Notes under the pieces: model-generated
The model's database searches: none
Told to the model about the DNA's origin: nothing
Seen by the model: only the letters and a program-made list of their open reading frames with translations
Part shown: in pieces, positions 20,075-31,600 of the stretch
How positions within the stretch are numbered: position 1 is the stretch's first letter
Layout: every line of letters starts with the position of its first letter
Assembly (NCBI GenBank): GCA_905221605.1
Contig: CAJNDS010002380.1
Location: 90,001 to 154,000 of the forward strand
Length of the DNA stretch: 64,000 bases
Source of the DNA: Symbiodinium natans
Lineage: Eukaryota > Sar > Dinophyceae > Suessiales > Symbiodiniaceae
Direction: 5' to 3'
Translations under genes and position numbers: made by a program

Positions 20075-20430
20075 GAGGGGGGTGGAATTTTAAAAAAATT
20101 CCCTTCTCTCTCTTCTTGAAGGGAAGTTAATGTTTAGCGTCTCACTTCTCTGGTTTCGAAAAATGAAATCCAAAAAACAAAACAAGATTCGAGGGGGGGG
20201 AATTTAGAACCCCCTCTCTCATCTTCAAGATAAATTACTGTTTAGAGTCTCACTTCTCTGGCCTTGAAGAATGAAAAGGTTTCAGAGGGGTGGAATTTAG
20301 AATAAATCCCTTCTCTCTTTTCTTAAAGAATAAAATTAAACCAAAAGGGCGTCTCAACACCTTCAACACCCTTTAAGCTCCTCTCCTGAAGCCCCCCCAA
20401 AGCCCCCCCCCTTAAGCCCCCCTTTAATGA
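20075..20430 (+). repeat. GGTGGAATTTAGAATAA satellite, second block
   Basis: Repeats the order of 19220-19580 almost base for base, with small deletions, so a 350-bp segment containing both the satellite and the adjoining C-rich repeat was duplicated as a unit. Confidence 0.8.
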
Positions 20431-20449
20431 AATTTTACAAAAGCGAAAT

Positions 20450-22780
20450 CGTCTACTCAATCAGGTGATCTCAGAACTGCTCAATTCAATCAAGCACAAT
20501 CACAAGCACCAACTCTGCTGTGTGATGCAATCACTCGAGCTCAATGTTTTCCGACTTGAGCCAAAGTTGATCCAGCAATCCTCTGGTGACCAATGCATCT
20601 CTGTGTGGATACAAAGGTGATCTGACCAATCATCCTAACACGGTCCCTCGAATTCGCAATTCATTGCAAATTCGCATCAGGTCAGATTCTCGAAACAATT
20701 CAAACTCCATCCAAAATATATATATCAGCATCAAAATTCATTCAAGAAGCAACAATGGAACACGACTCAACTGCTCAGGCTCAAATCTCTTTTGCACTTC
20801 GGAACTGCAATGTAAATCTGCAAGAATCCGGCTCAAAAGACTGTACAATGCCACGTGGAAGCAACATCACGCAGTGACGAGTGGCAATGCACCGCAGCTG
20901 AGAACGATCAACCATCGATTCTGCCAATTCCAGTCAATATATTGCTCGAGGCAATTCTGAGATCCAGAAAACGCAGCGTACGACGTCGAATGCCAATCAG
21001 CAGCTCATCAAAACTGTTGCACTCAGGCAATGCACCTAGCCAATCGTGACATGGCTGCCATTCGGGACCACAATGGTCGTGCCAATGGAGGGCACGGCTT
21101 CGGGCACCGAACCACGATGCTCCGATGGGCGACTGGCTGTGCCGCCAATCTCCACTTCGTTCATGTCATCATCAATGCCGCACATCGAGAAGACATCCCT
21201 CAATGCCTTCGGGTAGGCAACGGAGCGCGTGAAGCCCATCTGGAAGCCAATCGGGTTCGCAATGGCATCCTGGTGGATTGCCCATGCAAGGTCCAATACC
21301 GTGCATCCCAATTCCACCACCAAAGCCAGGTCCCGCAGCAATGGCGACAATGCGAAGTCGGTCGCCACCATGAGCGTCGTGGCAGGCACATACGACTGGT
21401 TATGCCAATTGCTCAACCCCCCGGTGAAGCTGGGGTTCTTGGCAATTGGGGCCATGAAGGCCTTTGTTGGCCGGAAGAAGACCAATGCCGCAGCCTCCTG
21501 CCAATGGGCCTCCAAGTGGGTCTGCCTGACCCAATGGGCGAGCTTCGCCACGGCTCCTTCAATTGAGAAGGCGATGTTCAGCTGGCGGCATGGGAGACAA
21601 TCCCAGTCCAGCTCAATGTCTCCCTCAGCATCATCGGTATCCATGCCCACCAATGTCCGAACCAGACTCAAAGGCAAGCAGACAATTGCCCACAAGTTGG
21701 ACAATGTCTCGTCGTATCGTCCAGCTCCCAATGCCTTCAGCAGGGTCGTCTGCTGAACCAATGCCTTGATCCAATCCATGTGGGGCAACGCAGTGTAGGA
21801 GCCAATGGCCGTCGAAAGATCCACCGCTTCACCAATGGCCGCCGCGCAGCGCTCAATGAGCATCTTGACCTTTAGGCTCATGCTGCACCAATGGTCGTTG
21901 CCAGTTGGCAATGGTGCCGTCGCAAACCGGCAATTCAGGACGCGCAGTGGGTCCAATGCCAGCTGTGGAATCTGGCGTGTCCGAGCCACCAATGCGGAGG
22001 TGACACGATCGATCAAGATTTCGAGACGCGCCAACAATTCCGCCAAGGCCAATACACCAGTCTCTTGCGGGTGTGCGGCGACCAGCGACAATGTGATCTC
22101 TTCCTCCAATGGGAGGGCACTCACAATGGAAGCCAATAGGGTCCAGAGCAAGGCCTCCGGTCCGAATTGGCCAATGGCCAGCGTGACCAATCGCTCAAGA
22201 TTGGCCAATGCCGTCTTCCTGAGCTCAATCCCAACACCTTGGGACGACACAATGCCGCAACTGTTCTCAATTGCAGCGTTGTCCATGGCTGCAATGGGGC
22301 TTCAGAGGTGCACAATGCCCACAGGAATGCTCTTGTGACTGCAATCACAGCAGAGAATGCAACAAAGACAAAATTCTCAAAAGCACTTCCAAGATCACAA
22401 TTCACCTAAAAGGAAAATCGGAAAATCCTAAAGGAGAAAATAAAATACTGGGAAAACTTGAAAGAAGCAATCTATGTACAATGTGCTAGTTAGAGAGGTT
22501 CTACTCTAAACACTATGCTGCTGTACAATGCGTTGTTGCGTGTGGTCAATGTGTTGTTGCTTGCAAGGGCGAGTTTTCGTTGTGCAATGGGTGCTGACGC
22601 ATGCAATCTTTTGTTTGTAGCCTGGGCATGGCGTATGCGAAGCAATGTAAGGAATCAAAACGCGAAACCAATACATGTCCCCATGTGACACAAGCATCAA
22701 TGCAGACAGTGTTTGTCAATGCCATGTGACACAAGCAGCCATGCAGACAATGTTTGTCAATGCCAATGCTCTTCTTCTTC
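20450..22780 (+). repeat. CAAT-saturated, strand-asymmetric tract
   Basis: The plus strand has the word CAAT about once every 27-30 bases, most often as CAATG with C or G before it. Hand counting from 21001 to 22320 gave about 49 CAAT (31 of them CAATG) against about 5 expected by chance, while ATTG on the same strand is rare apart from CAATTG palindromes. The bias runs through the minus ORF and through flanking non-coding DNA alike, so it is not caused by one protein. It fades towards 24 kb. Confidence 0.75.
21036..22286 (-). CDS. hypothetical Leu-rich protein, 416 residues
   Basis: A single long frame starting with ATG at 22284-22286 and ending TAG-type after GSHVTIG. Composition is normal for a folded, mostly helical protein: repeated amphipathic Leu/Ala helices (LALAELLARLEILIDRV, LKALGAGRYDETLSNLW), Trp spread through it, an acidic patch DTDDAEGDIELDWD near the middle, and a Gly/Ser/Pro tail. 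No signal peptide and no membrane span. I do not recognise a family. It lies wholly inside the CAAT-rich tract, so Leu is often TTG and Ile ATT on the minus strand. Both strands are largely open here, so coding is likely but not certain. Intronless, as expected for a retrocopy, element ORF or virus-derived gene. Confidence 0.5.
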   Translation of the reverse strand: MDNAAIENSCGIVSSQGVGIELRKTALANLERLVTLAIGQFGPEALLWTLLASIVSALPLEEEITLSLVAAHPQETGVLALAELLARLEILIDRVTSALVARTRQIPQLALDPLRVLNCRFATAPLPTGNDHWCSMSLKVKMLIERCAAAIGEAVDLSTAIGSYTALPHMDWIKALVQQTTLLKALGAGRYDETLSNLWAIVCLPLSLVRTLVGMDTDDAEGDIELDWDCLPCRQLNIAFSIEGAVAKLAHWVRQTHLEAHWQEAAALVFFRPTKAFMAPIAKNPSFTGGLSNWHNQSYVPATTLMVATDFALSPLLRDLALVVELGCTVLDLAWAIHQDAIANPIGFQMGFTRSVAYPKALRDVFSMCGIDDDMNEVEIGGTASRPSEHRGSVPEAVPSIGTTIVVPNGSHVTIG

Positions 22781-22934
22781 TCTCTCTCGGTCCCTCAGTC
22801 AGAACATGTAACATGTGAAGACTGAACATGCAATGCCAAAAGGAACATGTGAAACAATTTTTTTTAAGGGTAAGTGAAACGACGCCAGTGCTTCAGTCAC
22901 AATCGGAAGTCGTTTCGGATCAATCCTAAGCGAT

Positions 22935-24215
22935 TCAACAGAGACTGCAATGTCTCCGTGGACACGTGAGGAGATCAGCACAGTTGTCCTTTGTGCCAAT
23001 CTTGCACACTCGCAGCATGCCTGCGTCAATCAGATTCTGCATGTACAGATACCTAAGCTCAACGTGTTTTGTACGCTTGCCAGTTCCAAACCGTGAGGCA
23101 ATAGACTTTCCAGCCGTGCTATCCGTGTGAACAGTAATGCGCACCTTGCGCGCAAATTCTGCTTCAAGGATGATCGACTTTACGTACAAAGCTTCGTTAA
23201 TGCCTTGGCCAATAGCATACAGTTCTGCTTCGCCGGAAGACAATGCTACGGTAGCCTGTGTGCGAGATGTGTGCACTATGGGTGAGCCAAGCAATTGCAC
23301 CGTGCTTCCGCTCGTCGACTTTCTTGTCTTCGAGCAACCGGCCCAATCACTGTCGACAAAGCAAACGAGCTCAAGGCTCGACTTCCAATCTGTCAACATA
23401 TGAGTCGGTCTCAATCGAAGCACCGTGTGCCGAGTACCGTTCAGATACCTCAGCAAATGCTTAAGCTTGGCGAGGCTCTCCAATGTGGGTCCTTTCACAT
23501 CACGACTGAGCTCCTTCACCGCGTAGGAACAATCAGGCCTGACGAATGCTAGCCAAAGCAATTTTCCAACTGCTGTGCGAAACTTCGAGTGCTCCTCTTT
23601 GTCAAGCGGGGTGTCAGAATCTTGAACTCTCTTCAGGGCTGAGGAGCCTGTGGTGTTCACAATGTTCGAGCTAGAGTTCATGCTATAAAGCTTCAGAATC
23701 TCTTCAATGTACTGCTGAGACATGAGGATGTCGATGGAATCTCCGTTATGGCGCAGTTTCCGTCCTAGAAAGGAATGCTCGCTCCCTGCTTCCAATCGTC
23801 CAGTGATCTTCACAAGAAGCTCTTTGTTGAGAGAATCAATGAAAGCTTGGGACTGTTCGGGGTCTCCTACAATCATCAAATCATCAACGTACGCCAAAAC
23901 ATAGAGCTGTTTCGAAGAGTGACAATACAAGTTGCTATCGGACTTACAGCGCCGGAATCCCAGCTTTTGCATGGTCTTAGCGAAATGTTCTTGCCACAAT
24001 CGTGGACTTTGCTTGAGTCCATACATAGCCCTGTTGAGTTTCCACAGACAATTTCTCGTTGGATAGTACTCTGCAGGAGGAACGACGAAAATCTCTTCAC
24101 CTGCGCCAATAGCGGCGTGAAGGAATGCAGTTGAGATATCTGCAAGGCTGATAGACCAATTGCGAGCTAAGGCCATGACAAGAAGCAATCTCATCGTCAC
24201 AAGCGAAGGCGTGCT
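22935..24215 (-). mobile_element. Ty1/copia reverse transcriptase-RNase H fragment
   Basis: Minus frame with the canonical copia series: PSLVTMRLLLVMALARNW, LADISTAFLHA, VPPAEYYP, LNRAMYGLKQSPRLWQEHF, and the YVDD active site in LAYVDDLMIV (residues 174-177 counting from 24410). RNase H has VDSDWAGC, SSGEAELYA, VHTDSTAGK and GTKDNCADLLT. Protease, integrase and the first part of RT are missing, and the reading ends shortly after KDNCADLLT in a shifted frame. So it is the 3' part of a copia Pol. Immediately upstream, with no gap, is an unrelated long frame. The RT is not close in sequence to the 28.7-33.6 kb element, so the two are from different copia lineages. Confidence 0.85.
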
Positions 24216-24224
24216 TGCAAAGGA

Positions 24225-26930
24225 TACTGATCTGATCAGAGGAGTCCTGTTCAGAATGCAACGGCAGAGCAAGAATGGGCTGTGGCTGCTGGCACATGGA
24301 GCACTTGCAGTGGATCTGCACAAGCATGGTGTATTGCTCCTTGGCCGGAATAGCCCAAATGGCCTTACTATACACCTCAGTAAAGCTTTGAAGCTCCAAC
24401 GGTGTAGCACTTGCCAATTGAAGATAGGTCAGACCAAGTATGTGTGCAAGCTTGGCTCGAGCAGCCTCACGTATATTATATCCAACCGCAGCAAGGACAA
24501 GAGCTGCTTGTTTAGGAAAGGGGGCGTAATGCTGGCATTGCTCTTTGTTCCATTGAGCACACGAGATGACCCGATAGGCAGCAGCAACAGGGCAATAAAG
24601 GCCAGCAATGCGCCTTTGCACTTCTTCTTGAACGTTGGCCGGGACTTCCGCCTGGAACCTTAGGACAGTATTACGTCTTCTAGCAATCTCAACCTTTTCC
24701 TTGCTACTCTCAATATTTCTTTTGCCAGTCCCACCTTCTTGACTCAACTGTGCTGAGGCAGGATTTTCCGGTAACATATTGGCAGCCGTATCATCACCTT
24801 TAACAGCAGGAGGCTTTCCATGGAGCAAAGTCGGGCACTGGGCAGTATCCGATTGCTCCATGGCAACCTTGCTTGACTTCCCATCCTGATGATTGGCACA
24901 TCTGGCTTTGTTCGGCTTATTGGCTGCAGTAGCCTTAAGTCTATCATCAGTGTGGATGTTAAAAGCATAGATGACGCTAGTATTAATCCCTATCAACTTG
25001 ATGATATCACATGAGTGACATCGTGGCAGGAATAGAAGCGCGCCCTGATGTAGGGAGACGAGAACATTGTTACTCGCAGAAGATCCCGGATGACAAGCGA
25101 GATGTTGGCCGTTCTTGAGAACTAGCGGGATCTCTAGTTCAGTCTTACCGGTAATGCGGACAAGCAGGTACTGGATAGATCCCAGTTCAGCAGTAAAGTC
25201 TTCATCCTCTTGGGAAGCCTTAGGAAGGTTTCTGGCAATCTCCAACCTTGAAAGGCTTCATTTTGGCTGAGAAATGTCTGGACACTCTGCAGCTTCACTA
25301 GTTCGGGAACATCCTCACATTTACCAGTCATAACAACGTAGGGCGCCTGTCTATCAATGATCAGGAAATGTGTTTCAAGGTCATCCTTGTGCCAAATTGT
25401 ACTAGCAATTCGTTGTTTGGACAAGGGGTGATACTCATCCCTTGCTCTGACATGGATCAATCTTCCTTGCCCAATCTTATCGCTCCCAGAGTGGCAATTC
25501 AAAAAATGTTCTCTAGGGTTCTCGGAAATGTGATTAATGGGCTTGTTGCTCCATCTTGGGGCATCAACAACCTCTTGCAGCAATTGCACTTCAGTTCTTC
25601 CACAAGGAAGGTCGAAATATTGACATTGAGTGAGCGCATCGGCAGCGGCGACAGTAGCAGTTACATGGACAGCAGGTATGACAACATCAGTGCCAGCTAA
25701 TACATGTACGATTCCTCTGTATTGCACCGGAATTTTGATGTACTCAAGATCCTGAATAATGTCTTGCATGTCTCCGGTGCAATTGTGAAAGGTGATCTGC
25801 AGAGAAACCTCTGTAGAGTTGAAAGGTTGAGTCACCTTCCAAGCAAAGATTTCCTGTGAGTTCTTCACATTGCAAATGTGAAATCTTGCGGCATGCAACG
25901 CGAGGCTGTCAGGGATGGTAAGCTGCTTTTGCCGAAGACCCAAGATAGCCTTCTGCAGCTGATAGGGGTCCGCAAAGATCCTCAGATACTTCCCAGGAGC
26001 AGTGTGGAACGCATTCATAAGCCTGTGCTGATTGAGAATGCAATGCACTTGAAAGGCTTCATCCTTAGTTCGGGCAGAGTTGATAGCATATGGGAGGTCA
26101 ACGAAGTTGACACTATTGCCCGGCATCCCTTCAAGAGGCGCAAAGCGATACCAGACCTGGAGCTCAATTTGTGATTTGCCTTCAGTTTGTTTGAGCACCT
26201 TATCATACATCTCTTCAACCTTCAGCATTAGAGCTTGAAGTTGACTTATGCTGATCTTAGGCGCTCTGAGGCAAACAACACATCGATTCTCCTGATCAGT
26301 TAACGCAACGATGGGCTGCTGTGGCTTCCTAATGTGAGCCAGTCCAAAGTCTCGACTGAGGTGTTTAACTTCCTCGTCAAATGTTCCAACAGTGCCAGCG
26401 ATAATGACTTCAGTATTGCCGGCTTCTTGCTTCATGGAAGGCGTTATGGCAATGTAGTAGCAAGTGTGATGGACAGGGTAGCTGCTGGGAATGTAAGTGA
26501 CCAAATATACAAGTTCCCGCTTGCCCTGCACTTCAATGGCACCAATAACCGTCAGGCTGTGGATTTGACGAAGGAAGTCTTCATCATAACTCCTGAAGAG
26601 TACACAGGGGATGTCTGATATGGAAAGTGAGCTGTGCAAATTACTCACGATCGTTATACTCGTCTGTTGTGTAAAACCCTTCCTTAGATTGTGAAGGAAA
26701 CTCTTACTAGGGTTGACGAGCAAGATAGAATGGAGCTCTGAGCCCTGCACTTGGCGCAATTCTTGCATAGTTTGTGTAGACACGATGCATCCATCTCTAA
26801 GATACTCCAGCAAATGTGTTGATGGTGTTCTGGCAAAGAGAGCATCATACTCAGTGAGATGACCCAACATAAAGTCGGCAAGACACTGAAATGCGCTTCC
26901 ATCGATGTTGCTGATTCGATCTTGCGACAT
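24225..26930 (-). CDS. unrecognised large protein, about 940 codons in two frames
   Basis: Starts at ATG 26928-26930 (MSQDRISNID), stays open for about 560 codons, then continues in the -1 frame from about 25240 (LEIARNLPKASQEDEDFTAE) to about 24225, where copia RT begins. The first part is a mixed alpha/beta sequence with blocks such as VVCLRAPKISISQLQALM, QVWYRFAPLEGMPGNS and LRIFADPYQLQKAI. The second part has a Lys/Asn/Ser-rich linker, PVAAAYRVISCAQWN, and a Cys cluster HCKCSMC that might bind zinc. I find no known domain. It is intronless, and is fused or abutted to the copia fragment; it could be a captured or virus-like gene, or a highly diverged Gag. The frame change near 25200 needs one base slip or marks a mutation. 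Confidence 0.5.
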
Positions 26931-27014
26931 GGTGCAGATACCTTACGCCGAAGCTATCCGTACTGCACAATGCGCAAGACAAATTTGCCAAAAGGTGCAA
27001 ATAAAGTAAAGAAG

Positions 27015-27260
27015 CTCCCACCCTTAAGAAAGAGAACGTGCGTTCACACTCAGCAACTTAACAAGGAAGGAAACGGGCGTTCCCAACTTTAATAAAGAAA
27101 GGGAACACAACGTAAAAAGTAAGAGAAAGAGAACGGGCGTTCTCAATCTCAGCAAGTTGCAAGAAAGAGAGAAAGAGAACGGGCGTTCTCAGTCTCACTA
27201 GTAAAGCAAGAAAGAGAAACAAAGAGAAAGAGAACGGGCGTTCTCAGTCTCGACTAGAGA
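27015..27260. repeat. GAACGGGCGTTC tandem repeats upstream of the 26.9-kb ORF
   Basis: Five units of about 50 bp, each with AGAAAGAGAACGGGCGTTCTCA or a variant. The core GAACG-GG-CGTTC is an interrupted palindrome able to form a small hairpin. The array sits about 90-330 bases before the ATG of the minus-strand ORF at 26930, where a promoter or leader would be expected. Confidence 0.65.
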
Positions 27261-27269
27261 AAGGTGGCA

Positions 27270-27860
27270 GGACAACTGAGGGCTCAGTTGACGCAACTTT
27301 CGAGCGCTCAACCCACAAAGACTCAAGGGAGAGCCAATGCAGCGCAAAGTGTTTACAGTGGCTTGGCTTTGGATTCTTCTTGCAAGCGGGGCTCACAAGG
27401 AACTGCGCAATGCTAAGAAGCCTAGCTACAAAGCAAACACAGCACCAAGCACACCTTCGCCTCCAGGCTGTCCCTGTAAAAGTTTCTAAACAGCACAAAC
27501 CCAACTTACACACAGCTTCGCACTTGCACAGCACTTTCTCGGTCACACAAAGCGACGTGCAGTTGTCCTGCCTTCTTAGTGCTTTCTCAGCTCTCTTGAC
27601 CTTGAGCCAAGAGTCAAAAGTAAAACTGGAAAACCCAGTTGACGCCACCTACGCAAGCTCACTTCTCCTACAAAACAAAACCTCAAGGAAAAACATGCTC
27701 GACTGCTCAGGGAAGACCTGTACGTCCCGGACATACAGTAAGTACGTCAAACATGCGCCTTGGCCAAAAAGGCATCCCGCAGACGTGTCTATACACAGAT
27801 TTTCACACCCCCTTTCGGGATGATCTTTTTGTCTCACCTCACTCTCAGATGACGACATCT
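27270..27860. other. no gene recognised
   Basis: Open frames on both strands are short and unlike known proteins. It lies downstream of the copia element and could include its 3' terminal repeat, which I could not match to a 5' partner. Confidence 0.3.
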
Positions 27861-27868
27861 TCAGATGA

Positions 27869-28529
27869 TCACTCCAATCTCAGAGGTCTGTTGCTGTTCC
27901 CTGTCACACATGCCGAACACGGAGTGATGCATGTTGGGTTGGAGGTAACGGCCGCCACATGTTTGCAGTACACACTGTGATATTTGTCCCCAGACGGGAA
28001 CACACACAGTTCTGTGTTGCCCGGCTCTGGCTTACAGTTCCCACATTGCCACATAGTTCGCCATGATCCCTCCATGCGATGGCATGTCTGATCGTGATGA
28101 AAGATGCCCTGAGACTCTGAAGCAAAGATGCGCTTGTCAACTCTATCCTTGCAGCTGGAACTTGCATGCTTCTCCCTTGCACCAGCTGCCTTCGGCCTCG
28201 CTCTCAACGACGATGCCTCCTTTTTACCATCTGGCTCACGAGGGTTCATCTGTTGACTTCTCTCAGGCATAGAGTTGTTTTGGGCACCTTGTGGCTTCAT
28301 CGCGTCATCATCCAGAGGCGGGTTCTGTGTAGCAGCTCTTTGCTGCCCATAGCTCATCCGGAAAAACAATGCCCACGCACAACAGCATGTCATGATCAGC
28401 GTACCAACCAAGATGCCGTTGACAAAGCACCCGATGATGCTCTACTGGCCTCGCAGTCTCCACTCCAGAGCTCATCAACGCAAGAAGGGCCACTGGAATC
28501 GCCACTCTCATCAAAGGCTGTGCAACCAT
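27869..28529 (-). CDS. copia-associated accessory ORF: membrane segment plus Cys/His tail
   Basis: Two overlapping minus frames downstream of Pol. The first (from 28529) starts MRVAIPVALLALMSSG, a good signal peptide or membrane anchor. The second continues from about 28460 with IIGCFVNGILVGTLIMTCC then AWALFF, a hydrophobic span of about 25 residues, followed by a polar Ser/Lys/Glu region and a Cys/His-rich end: HDQTCHRMEG, WQCGNCKPE, PSGDKYHSVYCKHV, PCSACV. One base slip joins the two. Position after Pol and the membrane signals are env-like, but there is no furin site or fusion peptide that I can see. It could also be a host gene fragment picked up by the element. Function not assigned. 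Confidence 0.4.
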
Positions 28530-28660
28530 GACGCCCGAGGGAAAACTAGAAAACTTGCGTTACAAAGAATCGCAAGTGCTGTGCAAACGCACTGTGCAAA
28601 ACGCACTCTGACTATACTCCTCACATGACTTGATCATGTGTGGCGTAAGATGAAACCAAA

Positions 28661-28675
28661 TCGGATCCCCCTTTC
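28661..28675 (-). other. candidate polypurine tract of the copia element
   Basis: On the minus strand TGAAAGGGGGATC follows the Pol stop directly (TGA is the stop itself). Polypurine tracts prime plus-strand synthesis and lie just before a 3' LTR. No LTR was confirmed here. Confidence 0.4.
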
Positions 28676-31600
28676 AGTTTGTTGCTTTCAGGGCTTTGAC
28701 CAACCCTTCTGCCAGCACCTTGCTATACCTCCCTGTTGCTGTGTAGTCAATGTCATGGAACGAGGCATGTGTCTGGCAACTGCAGCTTCCAAACATGTCG
28801 AAAAGCTTCTGGGCGCACTCGAGATGTGAACACATGAACCTGAGACGTTTTGACACTGGAAGACCGCTTCGACTCAACACGCCGGTGGCGCATAGCCATA
28901 CATCTACGGGATACACAAGACCTGCGGCTCGAAGGACATTCTGTGTTCCCCGTCTCTTCCAAATCATGTTTTGCTTTGGCAATTCGAACGTACGTCCATC
29001 TCCAAGCCTCAGATACTTCTCTGCAGATCGCATCAACGCCTCCCACTCAAGATCAGATTTTGTACATCTTTGCACAAAGTTCCGCAGTGGCGATCCTGAA
29101 GAGCAAGGCGTGGACACGTGAACGTGGATCCAAAGCCCTCTGTTCTTCCAAGCAGTGATGACCTTGATGGTTTCTGCCAACACTCTTGAGGTCTCGGCAT
29201 TGGCTGTGATCCCGCAATACGGCACCCCAAGTGATCCACACACCTGACACAGGGCCGAATCCTCACTGCAAAACACCTCCAGCACTGCCACTTCATCAGA
29301 TTCCTTCATGCTCTCTGGAGAAACTCGCAGCTGTGACAACATGTACAACGCCTCCACATGTCCATCTTGTGTGATGAAGCCTAATCGCGTTCTGTGTTCT
29401 TGGAAGAGACGAGTTCCGAGATTTTTAGTGTAGAGATCAGCAGCATTCTCTGCGCCTCTCAGCCAACGCAACTTGAGCCGACCTCTCAAGAGATGTTCTC
29501 TCATCCATGCCAATCGGATCTCCACATGCCGCGAACGCTTAGGGACGTCTTCTGCATGAATGACATCCAACGCTGCCTGACTGTCCGTCAACAGTTCAGT
29601 GTAGATCTTGTCATGCTGTTCTTCACCACCTTCGTCCTCTGCATGGGCACTCATCTGCACATCAATTGAACCTTGAAGTTCACCAAAGGCAGTGAAGACA
29701 CGATCAAGCAAGTGCAAAAATCCGATTGTCTCCTGTGCAGCATACTGCAACGCATGAAGCTCAGCCTCACAAGATGACAAGCACACCACTCCTTGCACTT
29801 TCGCGATCCCTCGCACAAGACCTCCTCCAAAGCAGATGGCTCCACCTGTGATCCCTCTTCTGCCGATGAACCTGTATGGAGCATGAGACGCATCTGCAAA
29901 GACATGCACACCATTCCGCAGCACATCTTCGGAACATTCCAAGAACTCACCACTCAACTCCGATGACGGCAAGCGCAGTGCAACATGTCTGTCGGTGTAG
30001 AGATAACGTAGAAGTGCCCTCAACGCCGCCTCGGTGCTCTGTGTCGGCGCAGCTTGTTGCGTACTGATGAGTCCAATCATCAGTTTCAGATCTTGCCTTG
30101 TCTGGGCATACCAGAGAACCTTTCCGAGCACTCTGCGGAATCTGCTGTAGGCCTCCGACGTCAAAACCGGTGCACCTGTTTTCTCCAGTAGACCTGCCAG
30201 GTCTGGAACGGCAGTTGTGCCCTTTTGGATGCCAAATGCATCGAAGCACGATTGCAAGTATTCAGGCTTCACACCTACCTCGACTGCACTCTGTCCCGGC
30301 CACCGACGAATACACCGACCAATGAACTCAACCATGCCGCCACCTTGACTGGATGTCTTCACCCTACCTGTCACCTTTACGGTTACTCGCTTCCCGATGG
30401 CACTCAAGACCAAGTCTTCAGCCCACTGATCATCAGTGACGATTAGCAAATCGTCCACGTAGCATATGATCATCACTCTGCTTGATCTATCCTTGTGCCA
30501 CACAACACCCGCAAATAGACATGGCTCACGTGCATCACTCAACAGACCTAGTGGACGGATCAACGAAGAAAGAAGCTTAAGCCATGCCAACGAAGCATCC
30601 CGCAGTCCATTCAATGCGCAATACAGGAAGAAGAAGATAGCCTGGCCATCTTCCGAACTGATGCTTAGCGGTAGCTTCAACACAACGGGATTCGACTTGG
30701 TGTCCAACGGCGAGTTCATGAAAGCATGCCCAATGTCTGCCGCACAACCTTGCATGTCACGCGTGGCCATGAAGATCAAGGTGAGCATCATGGCATCATG
30801 GCTTGGGGTTGGTGAGCTAAACCCTTGCTTTCTTGCCGAGCCATGTGCAAGGTCCTTTGCCACAATGCGACACCTGACACGAGTGGGATTCTTTCTGGCA
30901 CAAACCCATCGAGCGGGTATAAGTCTCAGCGATGGGTTCTTAGCTTTCAGGATCTTCATTTCATGCTCAAGGATTGCCCTGCCTGTCTGACAACGCTCTA
31001 AGTTGGTGAGTTCCTCTTGCATCCCGGAGAATACAAGATCTCCCGGCAGTTCCTCCAGCGTACTGTCGTCTACTCCGGCATCAGGCTTCCAAATCAACAC
31101 GCGACGTCCTCCCAACATGAAACTCTCACTCTTCGCGTCCTGACTTCCATCTCGGAATCGAATGCTGTTCACCTCCACATCAAACATGCTCGGACTTGTC
31201 ACAACGTCGCTCAGCAGAACACTTTCACATGCGTTGCTGGACCAGCACAAGCCCTCGAGTCGTCTCGGCTCCTGGGGTCCTGAGGCTCGAATCTCATCTT
31301 CAAGATCAACAAGCTCAACATCAGGATGCCTCTTCACCCCCTTTTGCTCTGGTACCCTTGGGCCTGATCCTTGCTCGTCCACTTGCATGTGCTCGGATGA
31401 CTTGGCGGGTCTGCGCTGTAGCAGTGAAGGTCGTGATGATGCTGATGGTGATGCTGGCTCAACTACCCGCACACGCTTCAACTCTGGCCCATCACCTGTA
31501 CTCCCGGAAGCAACATCACGAGTCGACACCTCTCCACCTGAGCGCTGCTCTCTCTCTGGTCGTGGTTCATGTTCAGAAGATGACGGTGGGCGCCCCGCCA

